A stretch of DNA of 64,000 nt from an uncultured Bacteroidia bacterium (GCA_902780935.1 CACZHP010000005.1:16644-80643), one strand, 5' to 3'. Numbered from the stretch's first letter, positions 27,114-36,998 are shown. The notes: generated from the sequence alone by a model not told the origin. Numbers and translations are program-made.

Positions 27114-28028
27114 ATGAAGAGTTTCCGCATATCAATAACAATCTGCGCCATTCTGGCCGCGACGGCCTGCTCCGAGGAGACCGACCTGCGCTCCATGGGT
27201 GAGCATCAGGAGTTCATTTCCGTCGAGGCCCTGCTCACCGACAGGGCGGACCGGACGCAAAAAGTGATCCTCTCCAAGACTGTTCCCTACTTTGAGAATG
27301 CGTTACCCGAAGGTGTCTCGGGAGCGCTTGTGACGGTCAGCGACGGGATGGAGGAAATCCGTTTCACTGAAAAGGACAACGGGGTTTACGAGGCCCCGTC
27401 CGGGTACTGTGGCAAAGCCGGAGGAAGATACCACCTGACCATATCCCTCGTGGACGGAGAAGTCTATGAGGCGGACGCCACAATGCCCCACAACGGCTTC
27501 AGGCTCGACGAGGTGGACTACGCCTTCGCCGGCAACAAGACCATGGGACTCGACAGCCTGTGGACCCTCGCCATCTGGGGGCAGGATCTGGAAACCACTG
27601 ATTATTACTATGTCACGGCCGGGGTCAACGACAATTTCTATCCTTTCGAGATGGGGGAGGTGACAGACGACATCTACTTTAGCGGCAATGTCATCAACGG
27701 CTTCCCTATCGCCACTCTGATGCAATATTCCATGATGAGGAAACTCTACGGCGATTGCGCCAAATACCTCGAGACCGGAGATGTCGTGACCCTGGAGGCA
27801 ATGACCTTGAGCAAGGATTTCTTTGACTACCTGATGGCTGTCCTGCTCAACGGGACCATGTCCGCTATCCCCTTATTCTCTCCGCAGCCTGCCAACTGCC
27901 CCACCAACATAAAAGGAGGCGACGGGAACGTGGCCGGCTACTTCGCCGCCTGTCCCGTCGTCTCTGCCAGCGTCACAGTTGACGACCCGCTGAGGCCGTA
28001 CTACAAAAAATCAGCGCCTACTTTTTGA
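27114..28028 (+). CDS. DUF4249 lipoprotein
   Basis: The 304-residue protein has lipobox AATAC near residue 19 and the DUF4249 pattern: FISVEALLTDRADRTQKVIL, VSGALVTVSD, YEAPSGYCGKAGGRYHLTI and the YEADATMP block. DUF4249 proteins accompany this class of TonB receptor as probable surface-exposed partners. The gap from the receptor stop is two bases. Its last 11 bases overlap the convergent M49-like gene with no room for a terminator. Confidence 0.88.
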   Translation: MKSFRISITICAILAATACSEETDLRSMGEHQEFISVEALLTDRADRTQKVILSKTVPYFENALPEGVSGALVTVSDGMEEIRFTEKDNGVYEAPSGYCGKAGGRYHLTISLVDGEVYEADATMPHNGFRLDEVDYAFAGNKTMGLDSLWTLAIWGQDLETTDYYYVTAGVNDNFYPFEMGEVTDDIYFSGNVINGFPIATLMQYSMMRKLYGDCAKYLETGDVVTLEAMTLSKDFFDYLMAVLLNGTMSAIPLFSPQPANCPTNIKGGDGNVAGYFAACPVVSASVTVDDPLRPYYKKSAPTF

Positions 28029-29622
28029 ATTTGAAGCGGATGTCCATCGGGACCTTCTCAAGGTTGAGGTTCATCAAGTCGGTCTGGAAGTCGGGGTCGT
28101 GGTGGGAATACTTATCCTCGAAAGACATGGCGAACTCGATATCGCCGGTGGCCTGAGTCCTGAGAATCAGGGCTGAGAGCTCACCCAGGGCTGTCTCCAT
28201 CTTATGATAGTCGATGCTGTAACGTCCATCGGGATGGCGCTCGAAAGCCTCTTTTTCCTTCAAATAGTTGAACACCATCGTGTTGGCCCTTCCGAGGGCG
28301 GATCCCTCGCCGAAACGCTCCGAGCGGATGAGGGAGGTCAGGAAGGTCGTCAGAGCGTCTTCGGTCGTGAACAGACGGTCCATGGCGATATGGCTCTGGA
28401 GCTTGCAGACCAGGTACATACCAACGGCGTTGCCCTTCATCTCCTCGAATGTGAGGGCTGAGCTTCCAAGAGCCTCCTCAACAGTTCCCTTGCCATTGAT
28501 AGTTTCCTTGACACCGAGCCCATGAGCTACCTCGCGGAATACGATATTCCAGAAGAAAGCGTCCTGGGAGAGGTGAGCTCTAGCCGCCTGGTCCAGTAGG
28601 ACCTCCCCGGTGGGGTTGATCACGTAATTGAACTTCTGGCGTATAACGTTTTCCAGCAGGATCGTGCGGGTGCCGAGGGTCTCCTGGATATCAGCATCAT
28701 ACGGGAGGTTCAATGCGATGACCTTGATGCCGGCGTTAGCCTTGCCGGCGTAATAAATGGCGTCGCAGGAGAATATGTCTGACCTGGGTCCGGGCTGGAA
28801 AGCCTTGTACATGTCCTCGACAGGCAACATCCTCTGGAACTCCTCAAGGCGGGAGACATATCTCATAAGCTGCTCGGTACGCTCCTCATTCTTGAGGAGC
28901 ACGAAGGCCTCATAAGAGCGCTTGATGCCAAGAAGCTGGTCGTCAGCGGTCTCATTAGGGCCTATCACGAGATCCATCTTGCTGTCTTCCATCTCAAGCC
29001 ACGCCTTGCCGCTGGCATAATAATCATCCGTCTTGAGAGCCTCGGCCTTACGGAGGAGATACTCCTTAACGCTGGGCTTGATGGTGATGTCAGCCGCCGC
29101 CTGAAGATAATTGGCTATCTTGTCGATATGGTCCTTGTAAGCGTCATGGTACCAGACTGCCTTAAGGGAGCCGTCTTCGCCACGGCGGATCATTGTGTAG
29201 GGGCTTAGCTTAGCTGAGTCCTCGAGAGCCTCGAACTCCTCCGGCTTCATATCAGCGGGATAGAAACCGGCTCCGGGAAGCCTGTCTTTATACCCCTCAA
29301 CGAAAGAACGGCCGTCCACACGGTTCCAGGGGCCATAATTGATGGCAGCGAATTCTTTCTGTTTCGGATCGGCGATCCCGCCGAGAAGAGCGGCCTTGTC
29401 CCCAAAATACTGTTGCCAGTAAATGGCATCTATCTCATCGGCGGCGAAACGGTAGAGGTTCAGGACCTCCTTGCCGTTGTCGGTGATACCATTGAGATTG
29501 GGGGCAGGAATCGTCACAAGCGCATAATCGGACACCTTCCTTGAGAATGGTGATTTCGAACCCTGGCCGCAAGCCGTGGCAAGAGCCATGGCGACCAAGA
29601 TGAATATCATATTCCTTTTCAT
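28018..29622 (-). CDS. M49-like (dipeptidyl peptidase III fold) lipoprotein with substituted zinc motif
   Basis: The 534-residue protein has lipobox ATAC and the organisation of Bacteroidota M49-like proteins. At the expected zinc site (HExxH/HExxxH type) it reads FREVAHGLGVKETINGKG, where the first metal-binding His is Arg (codon CGC at 28536-28538, one transition from CAC). The second motif reads LTFEEMKGNAVGMYL where relatives have EE.KAD. Both changes predict weak or lost metallopeptidase activity. Nudix-type annotations exist for relatives, but I see no NUDIX box. It lies ten bases after the transporter gene in the same direction. Confidence 0.65.
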   Translation of the reverse strand: MKRNMIFILVAMALATACGQGSKSPFSRKVSDYALVTIPAPNLNGITDNGKEVLNLYRFAADEIDAIYWQQYFGDKAALLGGIADPKQKEFAAINYGPWNRVDGRSFVEGYKDRLPGAGFYPADMKPEEFEALEDSAKLSPYTMIRRGEDGSLKAVWYHDAYKDHIDKIANYLQAAADITIKPSVKEYLLRKAEALKTDDYYASGKAWLEMEDSKMDLVIGPNETADDQLLGIKRSYEAFVLLKNEERTEQLMRYVSRLEEFQRMLPVEDMYKAFQPGPRSDIFSCDAIYYAGKANAGIKVIALNLPYDADIQETLGTRTILLENVIRQKFNYVINPTGEVLLDQAARAHLSQDAFFWNIVFREVAHGLGVKETINGKGTVEEALGSSALTFEEMKGNAVGMYLVCKLQSHIAMDRLFTTEDALTTFLTSLIRSERFGEGSALGRANTMVFNYLKEKEAFERHPDGRYSIDYHKMETALGELSALILRTQATGDIEFAMSFEDKYSHHDPDFQTDLMNLNLEKVPMDIRFKFKK

Positions 29623-29632
29623 ATCTTTGGTT

Positions 29633-31357
29633 TTATAACATTATCATAATCAATACCTGGGCGGCGACGACCCTGAGGAACATCGTGAGAGGATAGACAG
29701 TCGCGTAGTTGACCGCTATCTTCCCGCCATAGAGCTGCTCGGAGAAAGACAGGAGCGCAGGATCCGTGGTTCCGCCGGACAGGAGGCCGCACATCTTGAA
29801 GAAATCCATCTTCATGAATACCCTGGCGACAAAAGCGATAATCGACATCGGGACCAGCGTTATGATCAGGCCATAGAGGATCCAGATATATCCGCCGCCC
29901 GTAAGGCTGGAGACGAAAGTCTCTCCGGCTCCGAGACCGACGGCAGCCATGAAGAGAGAAATCCCTATCTCGCGGATCATAAGGTTCGCGCTGAGCGCGG
30001 TATATGTCGTGATCTTGAGCTTCGGGCCGAAATGGCCGAGCAATATGGCCACGATCAACGGACCACCGGCAAGACCAAGTTTGAGAGGCTGCGGCATCCA
30101 GGGAAAACGGATCGGGATCATGCCCACAAGCACTCCAATCGCTATTCCGAAGAAGATCGGCACCAGATTCGGCTTCTGGAGCGTCTCAGGCTGGTTACCG
30201 ACCAGATTGGCCAGCTGGTTTATGGCATCCTCTGTTCCGACTACCTGTATGCTGTCGCCAACCTGGAGAATGATGTCGGGATCAGCCTGCAGCTGGACTC
30301 CGGACCGCAATATCCTGGTCACAGTGACACCGTATTTATGACGGATGTCAAGCTTGCGGAGACTGTAGCCAGTGATGGCCGACTTTGTGATGGAAAGGCG
30401 GCGGTTCACAAGGCTTGAATCAGGTGATATCCACTCGTTCATGTCCACAGGGCACTGCTCCCCGAAAATGATCGGCGCTTTTTCCTTATGATGCACATCA
30501 GTGACAATCAGCAGCTTATCCCCTTCCTTAAGAGGCATGCCAAGATCCGGGACGGAAACTTTGCCATCCCTCATCATCCGGCTGATCACGAGATGGTCAC
30601 TATTCTCGCATCCAATGATGTCGTGGAGAGACTTCCCGAACACGGCCGGATTCTCGACCTTGCAAGCCAGCCGGTATGCGCTGGACTCCTGGTCCACGCC
30701 GCTCTCCGACTTCCGCTTTTCCTTGCCGAGGTCAATCTTGAAAAGCGCCTTGCTGAGGATCACGACCGCGATGGCGCCGAGAACGCCGAGAGGATACGCC
30801 ACGGCATAGGCCGAGGCTATCCCGGCGGAAGCGGCGGCAGCCCTCTCCGGAGACCCTCCGGTCGCGATAGTGGCGTCAACAAGAGTCTGCTGGGCGGCTC
30901 CAAGTCCGGGAGTATTCGTGACTGCGGCGGACATGATACCGGTCATGGTACCGAGGTCCTCTCCTGTGATCAGATGGATAATATATGTGGTGGCGACTGC
31001 CAGCAAGACAAGCCCGACGGCCAGAAGGTTCATGGGCAGGCCATCTTTTTTGAAAGAGTGGAAGAATCCGGGGCCAACCTGAAGACCTATAGCGAAGACA
31101 AATAAAATCAGTCCGAAATCCTTGATGAAAGACAACATCGTGGGATTGATCCGCAGGCCGAAATGGCCGAGAAGGATACCCATGAAAAGGATCCACGTCG
31201 TCCCAAGGGATATTCCCTTCAACTTGAAACGACCCAGATACAAACCGGACGCTATGACAAGCGCCAAAATCAATATGGCACCAGCTGTGCCCCCCTGCGT
31301 GAACAACTTCAACATATCGGCCGCGAATTTACTCAAAATTGGCATATAATAGTACAA
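29633..31357 (-). CDS. AspT/YidE-family transporter with two TrkA-C domains
   Basis: The 574-residue membrane protein shows the duplicated AspT/YidE arrangement: about five helices, two cytosolic TrkA-C domains (CKVENPAVFGKSLHDI... and SLVNRRLSITKSAITGYSLR), then about five or six more helices. Repeat blocks TNTPGLGAAQQTLVDA and SGGTTDPALLSF are typical. The family includes aspartate:alanine antiporters, but substrates of the YidE group are unknown. The start may be later, at 31315 (MLKLFTQGG). It is divergent from the peptidase gene at 31426. Confidence 0.88.
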   Translation of the reverse strand: MYYYMPILSKFAADMLKLFTQGGTAGAILILALVIASGLYLGRFKLKGISLGTTWILFMGILLGHFGLRINPTMLSFIKDFGLILFVFAIGLQVGPGFFHSFKKDGLPMNLLAVGLVLLAVATTYIIHLITGEDLGTMTGIMSAAVTNTPGLGAAQQTLVDATIATGGSPERAAAASAGIASAYAVAYPLGVLGAIAVVILSKALFKIDLGKEKRKSESGVDQESSAYRLACKVENPAVFGKSLHDIIGCENSDHLVISRMMRDGKVSVPDLGMPLKEGDKLLIVTDVHHKEKAPIIFGEQCPVDMNEWISPDSSLVNRRLSITKSAITGYSLRKLDIRHKYGVTVTRILRSGVQLQADPDIILQVGDSIQVVGTEDAINQLANLVGNQPETLQKPNLVPIFFGIAIGVLVGMIPIRFPWMPQPLKLGLAGGPLIVAILLGHFGPKLKITTYTALSANLMIREIGISLFMAAVGLGAGETFVSSLTGGGYIWILYGLIITLVPMSIIAFVARVFMKMDFFKMCGLLSGGTTDPALLSFSEQLYGGKIAVNYATVYPLTMFLRVVAAQVLIMIML

Positions 31358-31425
31358 GGAAGAGACGTGTTTTGTTGGTTATCCGGCGATTTATCATTAT
31401 TTTTACCGAAATCAAACGATCAATC

Positions 31426-32823
31426 ATGAAAAAAGCAACACTCATTCTCACAGCCGCCTTAGGAATACTGTCCTGCGGCATGGCTTCCGCGCAGCAAAAG
31501 GCCGATCCGAAGGGAGGGATCTCTCCCGATATGCTCAAGGAGATCCGCAAGGGATACGAGGGCACAGCCGCTGACAAGGCCATCAAGAACGCCCTCAATT
31601 CCACATCCATCGGTGTCCTGGCGGCCAATTCGGAGAATATCGCTATGATCGACACCCACTTCTCCGACCAAGTCAAGACCAAGGGTATAACCGACCAGAA
31701 ATCCTCCGGCCGCTGCTGGCTTTTCTCTGGACTCAATGTTCTGAGAGCCAAGATGATCGACAAATACGACCTGGGCGCTTTCACCTTCTCCCAGAACTAC
31801 TGCTTCTTCTACGACCAGCTCGAGAAGGCCAACCTGTTCCTCCAGGGTGTGATCGACACGAAAGACAAGGGATTCGATGACCGGGAGGTTGACTGGCTCT
31901 TCAGCAACCCTATCGGGGACGGAGGCCAGTTCACCGGTGTCGCCAACCTAATCATGAAATACGGTGTGGTTCCCTCCGACGTGATGCCCGAGACCCTGAA
32001 CGCCAACAGCACTGGCGCCATGAGGACCCAGATAGCGACCAAGCTCCGCGAGGACGGCCTCAAGCTCAGGGACGCCAAGCCCAAAGAGTGCCAGGCGATG
32101 AAGACCGAGATGCTCAAGGAGATATACAGGATGCTTGTTCTCTGCCTTGGTGAGCCGCCGCAGGAATTCGAGTACACCATGCGCGACTCCAAGGACAAGG
32201 TCATCAGCACCAAGACCTACACTCCCCTCTCCTTCTATAAGGAATGGGTCGGCACCGACCTCAACAACGGCTACGTGATGCTTATGAACGATCCTTCAAG
32301 GGAATATGGCAAAGTCTATGAGATCGCCTACGACCGCCACGTCTATGACGGCCAGAACTGGGTTTACCTCAACGTCCCGATCGAAACCATCAAAGTTATC
32401 GCCATAGCCTCCATCAAGGACAACACCGCGATGTATTTCTCCTGCGACGTGGGCAAGTTCAGCGACCGCAAGAAAGGCACCCTCGACCTCGCCAATTTCG
32501 ATTACGGCTCCCTTTTCGGAACCACTTTCCCGATGGACAAGAAGCAGAGGATCATGACCCACGCGAGCGGCTCGTCCCACGCGATGACCCTTATCGCAGT
32601 CGATATCAAGGACGGCAAACCGGTCAAGTGGATGGTCGAGAACAGCTGGGGAGCCGCCAGCGGCTACAAGGGCAACCTCATCATGACCGACGAGTGGTTC
32701 AATGAATATATGTTCCGTCTTGTCGTCGAGAAAAAATATGTCCCCGAGAGCCTGAAGGCCCAACTCTCGCAGAAACCTATCCTCCTTCCCGCATGGGATC
32801 CCATGTTCATGCCTGAAGAATAG
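31426..32823 (+). CDS. pepC: Exported C1-family aminopeptidase (bleomycin hydrolase/PepC type)
   Basis: The 465-residue papain-fold enzyme has the catalytic Cys in SSGRCWLFSGLNVLR, His in SGSSHAMTLIAVD and Asn in VENSWGAASGYKGN. Unlike cytosolic PepC it has a signal peptide (MKKATLILTAALGILSCGMASAQ), as do many Bacteroidota copies, so it probably acts in the periplasm or on the surface. The start at 31426 is preferred over upstream in-frame codons because the signal peptide begins there. polA follows after 14 bases. Confidence 0.9.
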   Translation: MKKATLILTAALGILSCGMASAQQKADPKGGISPDMLKEIRKGYEGTAADKAIKNALNSTSIGVLAANSENIAMIDTHFSDQVKTKGITDQKSSGRCWLFSGLNVLRAKMIDKYDLGAFTFSQNYCFFYDQLEKANLFLQGVIDTKDKGFDDREVDWLFSNPIGDGGQFTGVANLIMKYGVVPSDVMPETLNANSTGAMRTQIATKLREDGLKLRDAKPKECQAMKTEMLKEIYRMLVLCLGEPPQEFEYTMRDSKDKVISTKTYTPLSFYKEWVGTDLNNGYVMLMNDPSREYGKVYEIAYDRHVYDGQNWVYLNVPIETIKVIAIASIKDNTAMYFSCDVGKFSDRKKGTLDLANFDYGSLFGTTFPMDKKQRIMTHASGSSHAMTLIAVDIKDGKPVKWMVENSWGAASGYKGNLIMTDEWFNEYMFRLVVEKKYVPESLKAQLSQKPILLPAWDPMFMPEE

Positions 32824-32837
32824 AACCTTAAACCCAG

Positions 32838-35483
32838 ATGCCCCGTAAAATATTCTTCATCGACGGACACGCCCTCGTGTTCAAGATGTATTACGCCTTT
32901 CTCCGGAGGCCCATGGTCAATTCCAAGGGGGCGGACATGTCAATCCTGTACGGATTCACGAAATACATCCTGGAACTAATTGAGAGAGAGGAGCCTGACT
33001 ATCTGGCAGTGGCCTTTGACCCTCCAGGCGGGACCTTCCGGAACAAGATGTACCCGGAGTACAAGGCCAACAGGGCTGAGACTCCGCAGCTGGTGATCGA
33101 TGCCCTGGAACCCCTGCAGGGGCTCTGCGAGGCTATGAATATCCCGACACTTATGATCATGGGATATGAGGCCGACGACGTGATCGGCTCGATGGCGAAA
33201 AGATGCTCCAGGGAAGGCCTCGACGTGTATATGGTCACCCCGGACAAGGATTACGGCCAGCTCATCGAGGACCACATCTGGCAATATAAGCCCGGAAAAT
33301 CAGGCGGGGACAATGAGGTAATCGGAGTAAAAGAGATCTGCGACAAGTACGGAATCCAGTTCCCCGCCCAGGTCATCGACATGTTGACCATCTGTGGAGA
33401 CACCGCCGACAATGTGCCGGGAGTAAAAGGCGTCGGCGAGGTCGGAGCCGGGAAACTTGTCGCCAAATATGGCTCGGTGCAAGGCATTTACGACCATCTG
33501 GACGAACTCTCCCCGAGGCAGAGAACCATGTTTGAGGAGGCCAGGGATCATATCTCCTTGAGCAGGGAGCTTGTGACCATCAAGACGGATATCGACGTGG
33601 ATGTTGCCACCGACGACATGTTGGTGGACAAGGCCTACGGACCGGCCCTGGCCGACCTTTTCGAGAAGTACGAGTTCAATTCCCTCCAGAGGTTCCTTGG
33701 GCATGCGGCCGCACCAGCTGTCAAAGAGGAGAAGCAGTTGGAAATCAACAAAGTAAGCCCCAAGGAGTTTAAGGCCAGGTGTGACGGGAAAGTCATCTCA
33801 ATCATCACCGAAGGGGCCGGCGGAGGGATATTCTCAAAACCCCAAAGGGTCATCACCGCCACTGCCATTCCGAGCGCATATTTGGTCGCCGAAGGCGGAC
33901 CGGAGGAATTCCGTTCCCTCCTGGAGGACGAGTCCGTCGCCAAAGTGGGAGACGACCTCAAGCGCCAGATGAACCTTCTCAGTGCCGCCGGCATCGATTT
34001 GAAGGGACAACTCCGCGACATAGGCCTGACGCACTATCTCATTGACCCGGAAAAGAGCCATAAGATCGAGGTCCTCGCCCAGAGTTATCTCGGCATGTCG
34101 ATTGAATCCGGGGCCGCCGAGACGGAAGCCGCCACCGGTTCCCTTTTCGACGAGACTCCTGAGGAGACCCCCTTGGCCGATCGTTCCAAAGAGGCCGCAA
34201 TCATTCTTCTCCTTGGTGAGAAACTTGGGAAAGAATTGGATTCCAAGGGGTTGACGGAGTTATATTCATCCATGGAGGAGCCCCTGCTGAGGGTACTCTC
34301 GAAAATGGAGAGAAACGGGGTGAGGGTTGATCTCAGTTCACTTAAGGACTTCACCAGTGGGCTTAGGGAAGAGATGATCCTCCGAGAGGCGAAGGTCAGG
34401 GAACTGGCCGGCGAACCGAGCCTTAACGTCTCATCTCCCAAGCAGATAGGAGAGATTCTATTCGAGAAGCTCAATCTGTCTGGCAAGCCCAAGAAGAACG
34501 CCAACGGAACCTACTCGACAGACGAGACCACCTTGTTGGACATCGCTGACAAGCACCCTATCGTGGACGAGATTCTTGAGTTCAGGGCAGTGAAAAAACT
34601 CCTGTCCACCTACATCGAGCCCTTCCCCTCATATATCGACCCCTCCGACGGAAAGGTCCACACCACTTTCAACCAGGCGCTTACCGCCACTGGACGGCTC
34701 AGTTCCTCAAACCCGAACCTCCAGAATATTCCCATCCGTACTGACAGGGGACGTGAGATCCGCAAAGCTTTCGTTCCAAGCGTCCCGGGAGGGTTGATCC
34801 TGTCGGCTGACTATTCCCAGATCGAGCTGAGGATAATGGCTCATCTGAGCTGCGACCAGCATCTCATCGGAGCTTTCAAGCAAGGGATCGATGTCCATGC
34901 GGCGACTGCGGCTAAGATATTCGGGATCCCGCACGAAGAGGTCACAGCCGATCAGAGAAGGATCGCGAAGACCGCCAACTTCGGAATCATGTACGGCATC
35001 TCAGCCTTCGGCCTTGCCCAAAGGCTTCGGATAGGCCGGAAGGAGGCACAGAAGATCATTGATGACTACTTCGCCGGCTTCCCTTCCATCCTCTCCTTCA
35101 TCGAAGACACCAAGGCTGCGGCGAGGGAAACCGGTTATGTCGAGACCATCTTCGGCAGAAGGAGGTATATCCCCGAGATCAATTCCAAGAATGCCACCAT
35201 CAGGGCGCTGGCGGAGAGGAACGCTGTCAACGCGCCGATCCAGGGTACTTCCGCGGACATAATCAAACTGGCCATGATAGCCGTTGACAGGGATATTTCC
35301 GCTAAAGGGCTGAGCTCCAAGATGGTTTTGCAGATCCACGATGAGCTCGTGTTCGACACCATTCCGGATGAAGTCGAGACCCTGAAGGGCATCGTGGTGG
35401 AGAATATGGAGAATGTTGTTAAACTGAGCGTCCCGCTCACAGTCGAATGTAACTATGGCGCTAACTGGCTTGAAGCCCATTGA
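32838..35483 (+). CDS. polA: DNA polymerase I, apparently without proofreading residues
   Basis: The 881-residue protein has the 5'-3' exonuclease at 1-290 (FFIDGHALVFKMYYAF, GYEADDVIGSMA, VTPDKDYGQL), a central 3'-5' exonuclease-like domain at about 300-470, and the A-family polymerase (motif A LSADYSQIELRIMAHLS, motif B RRIAKTANFGIMYG, motif C LQIHDELVFD). In the central domain the acidic ExoI motif (normally DTE) reads VISIITEGAGGG and the other exonuclease motifs are also changed, so editing is probably lost, as in Bst or Taq enzymes. The 3' end overlaps the sigma factor gene by 29 bases. Confidence 0.94.
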   Translation: MPRKIFFIDGHALVFKMYYAFLRRPMVNSKGADMSILYGFTKYILELIEREEPDYLAVAFDPPGGTFRNKMYPEYKANRAETPQLVIDALEPLQGLCEAMNIPTLMIMGYEADDVIGSMAKRCSREGLDVYMVTPDKDYGQLIEDHIWQYKPGKSGGDNEVIGVKEICDKYGIQFPAQVIDMLTICGDTADNVPGVKGVGEVGAGKLVAKYGSVQGIYDHLDELSPRQRTMFEEARDHISLSRELVTIKTDIDVDVATDDMLVDKAYGPALADLFEKYEFNSLQRFLGHAAAPAVKEEKQLEINKVSPKEFKARCDGKVISIITEGAGGGIFSKPQRVITATAIPSAYLVAEGGPEEFRSLLEDESVAKVGDDLKRQMNLLSAAGIDLKGQLRDIGLTHYLIDPEKSHKIEVLAQSYLGMSIESGAAETEAATGSLFDETPEETPLADRSKEAAIILLLGEKLGKELDSKGLTELYSSMEEPLLRVLSKMERNGVRVDLSSLKDFTSGLREEMILREAKVRELAGEPSLNVSSPKQIGEILFEKLNLSGKPKKNANGTYSTDETTLLDIADKHPIVDEILEFRAVKKLLSTYIEPFPSYIDPSDGKVHTTFNQALTATGRLSSSNPNLQNIPIRTDRGREIRKAFVPSVPGGLILSADYSQIELRIMAHLSCDQHLIGAFKQGIDVHAATAAKIFGIPHEEVTADQRRIAKTANFGIMYGISAFGLAQRLRIGRKEAQKIIDDYFAGFPSILSFIEDTKAAARETGYVETIFGRRRYIPEINSKNATIRALAERNAVNAPIQGTSADIIKLAMIAVDRDISAKGLSSKMVLQIHDELVFDTIPDEVETLKGIVVENMENVVKLSVPLTVECNYGANWLEAH

Positions 35484-36060
35484 TGAGCTGGTGATTCTGG
35501 CCAAGAATGGCAATGGTCTGGCCTTCACTGCTTTATGGGACCGGCACATTGACCAGCTGCGGTCGTATATCAAGACCCGTTTCAAGAATATCGACGACTA
35601 CGACGTCGATGACATCTGCTCCAGGAGCTTCGAGAAGGCTTTCCGGCAGATCCACAATTACGACGACACCAAGAGCCAGTTCCTCACATGGCTTTGCACC
35701 ATAGCGAGGAACACTACCCTGGACACTCTTGACAAAGAGAAACGGATCCACCCCAAAAACCAGATAGTATATCTCGACGACGAGGCCCAGTCCTCCGGTC
35801 TGGAAGGGATCCCCGATCAGAGTGAGGACGCTCTTCACTCGCTGATAAAGACAGAGTCAGAGGAAGAAAGGATCAAGTATATCGACCGCCTTCCAGAGCT
35901 CTATAGGGAGGTCGCCCGCAAAAGGCTGATAGAAGGGATGAAGTACGATGAGATAGCGGAGAACATGGGACTGGAACTAAACACAGTTAAGACACGCATA
36001 AGGCGAGCCAAGCGGATAATTGACGCGCTCAGGGCGGACGAGGAGGAGGATGAGATATGA
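35455..36060 (+). CDS. Sigma-70 family (ECF-like) RNA polymerase sigma factor
   Basis: The 201-residue protein has region 2 (YDVDDICSRSFEKAFRQI, FLTWLCTIARNTTLDTLDK) and region 4 (LPELYREVARKRLIEGM, YDEIAENMGLELNTVKTRI), with no anti-sigma gene beside it. It overlaps polA by 29 bases and rsmG by four (ATGA), so it is part of a polA-sigma-rsmG operon. Such conserved Bacteroidota sigma factors near housekeeping genes have no agreed regulon; I make no claim on targets. The ATG at 35455 is the first in frame. Confidence 0.88.
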   Translation: MALTGLKPIDELVILAKNGNGLAFTALWDRHIDQLRSYIKTRFKNIDDYDVDDICSRSFEKAFRQIHNYDDTKSQFLTWLCTIARNTTLDTLDKEKRIHPKNQIVYLDDEAQSSGLEGIPDQSEDALHSLIKTESEEERIKYIDRLPELYREVARKRLIEGMKYDEIAENMGLELNTVKTRIRRAKRIIDALRADEEEDEI

Positions 36061-36728
36061 TAGAATTCAGCGTTTTCGAGGCCATACTCAGGGAAGCTTT
36101 CCCGGAAGTAACTGACGATCAGGTGGGAAAGTATCGCCAGCTGGAGGATCTGTACAAAGATTGGAACAGCAAGATCAATGTCATCTCCCGCAAAGACATG
36201 GATGGCATCTATGACCATCACGTTCTTCATTCACTCGCTATAGCGTATTATCTTAAGACGCGTAAGCCAGAGGAATATTCATCCCTTACAGCACCTGATG
36301 GCGGTGTAAGGATCCTGGATCTCGGAACCGGAGGAGGTTTCCCGGGGATTCCGCTCGCGATCTTATTCCCGGAAACCAGATTTCTCCTTTGCGACTCTAT
36401 CCGGAAAAAGACGACTGTCGCCTCTGAGGTCGCGAAGAGTCTCGGACTCCAGAACGTCGAGGTGGCCAACGCGAGGGCCGAGTCCTTGCCCGGCAAGTTT
36501 GACTATGTGGTCTCCAGAGCCGTCGCCTCGCTGTCGGATTTCTACCCATGGGTGAAGGGGAAATACACGAAAGGGATCCTGTACCTCAAAGGAGGAGAGA
36601 TCAACGAGGAGATCAGCGAGATGATGGCGCGCTTCAAGATGAGAAAAGGTTCGGTCTCAACATGGCCGGTCACTTCATGGCTGCAAGACAATTATTTCGA
36701 GGGTAAATTCGTGATAAATATTTTGTAA
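36057..36728 (+). CDS. rsmG: 16S rRNA (guanine-527-N7)-methyltransferase
   Basis: The 223-residue enzyme methylates G527 in the 530 loop using S-adenosylmethionine. Family marks are YKDWNSKINVISRKD, HVLHSLAIAYYL, the SAM-binding ILDLGTGGGFPGIPLAI, and VVSRAVASL. It overlaps the sigma factor stop by four bases. Its last codons overlap the rpmH promoter. Confidence 0.94.
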   Translation: MIEFSVFEAILREAFPEVTDDQVGKYRQLEDLYKDWNSKINVISRKDMDGIYDHHVLHSLAIAYYLKTRKPEEYSSLTAPDGGVRILDLGTGGGFPGIPLAILFPETRFLLCDSIRKKTTVASEVAKSLGLQNVEVANARAESLPGKFDYVVSRAVASLSDFYPWVKGKYTKGILYLKGGEINEEISEMMARFKMRKGSVSTWPVTSWLQDNYFEGKFVINIL

Positions 36729-36752
36729 ATTTCAGTAAAAGGCTTAAATTTG
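36722..36752 (+). promoter_or_regulatory. Consensus promoter for rpmH
   Basis: TTTG at 36722-36725 and TAAATTTG at 36745-36752 are spaced by 19 bases, a perfect Bacteroidota promoter. The -33 element lies in the last codons of rsmG. Confidence 0.85.
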
Positions 36753-36787
36753 CACTCCCTTTTTGGAATATATAAAATAAAGTAGAT

Positions 36788-36940
36788 ATGAAAAGAACAT
36801 TTCAACCCTCAAGGCGCAAGCGCGTGAACAAGCACGGATTCCGTGAGAGAATGTCCACCCCTAACGGTCGCCGCGTCCTCGCTTCCCGCCGCCGTCACGG
36901 TCGCAAGAAGCTTACGGTATCATCTGAGGACAGGTGGTAA
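36788..36940 (+). CDS. rpmH: 50S ribosomal protein L34
   Basis: A 50-residue, highly basic protein reading [20 protein letters not shown] at its start, then the [19 protein letters not shown] core of L34. The gene is easy to miss because longer overlapping frames cover it. It has its own promoter and is followed by a terminator-like hairpin just before tadA. Usually rpmH lies near rnpA and dnaA; neither is here, as in other Bacteroidota. Confidence 0.96.
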   Translation: MKRTFQPSRRKRVNKHGFRERMSTPNGRRVLASRRRHGRKKLTVSSEDRW

Positions 36941-36959
36941 TCGTCAGGTGACTCTTACG

Positions 36960-36986
36960 GCAGGTCCTTCAAGGCCTGCTTTTTTT
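36960..36986 (+). terminator. Terminator between rpmH and tadA
   Basis: GCAGG (36960-36964) pairs with CCTGC (36975-36979), with an inner CCTT/AAGG stem, followed by seven T. It ends about a dozen bases before the tadA start, so it probably attenuates read-through into tadA. Confidence 0.75.
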
Positions 36987-36998
36987 GTATCAAGAAGA

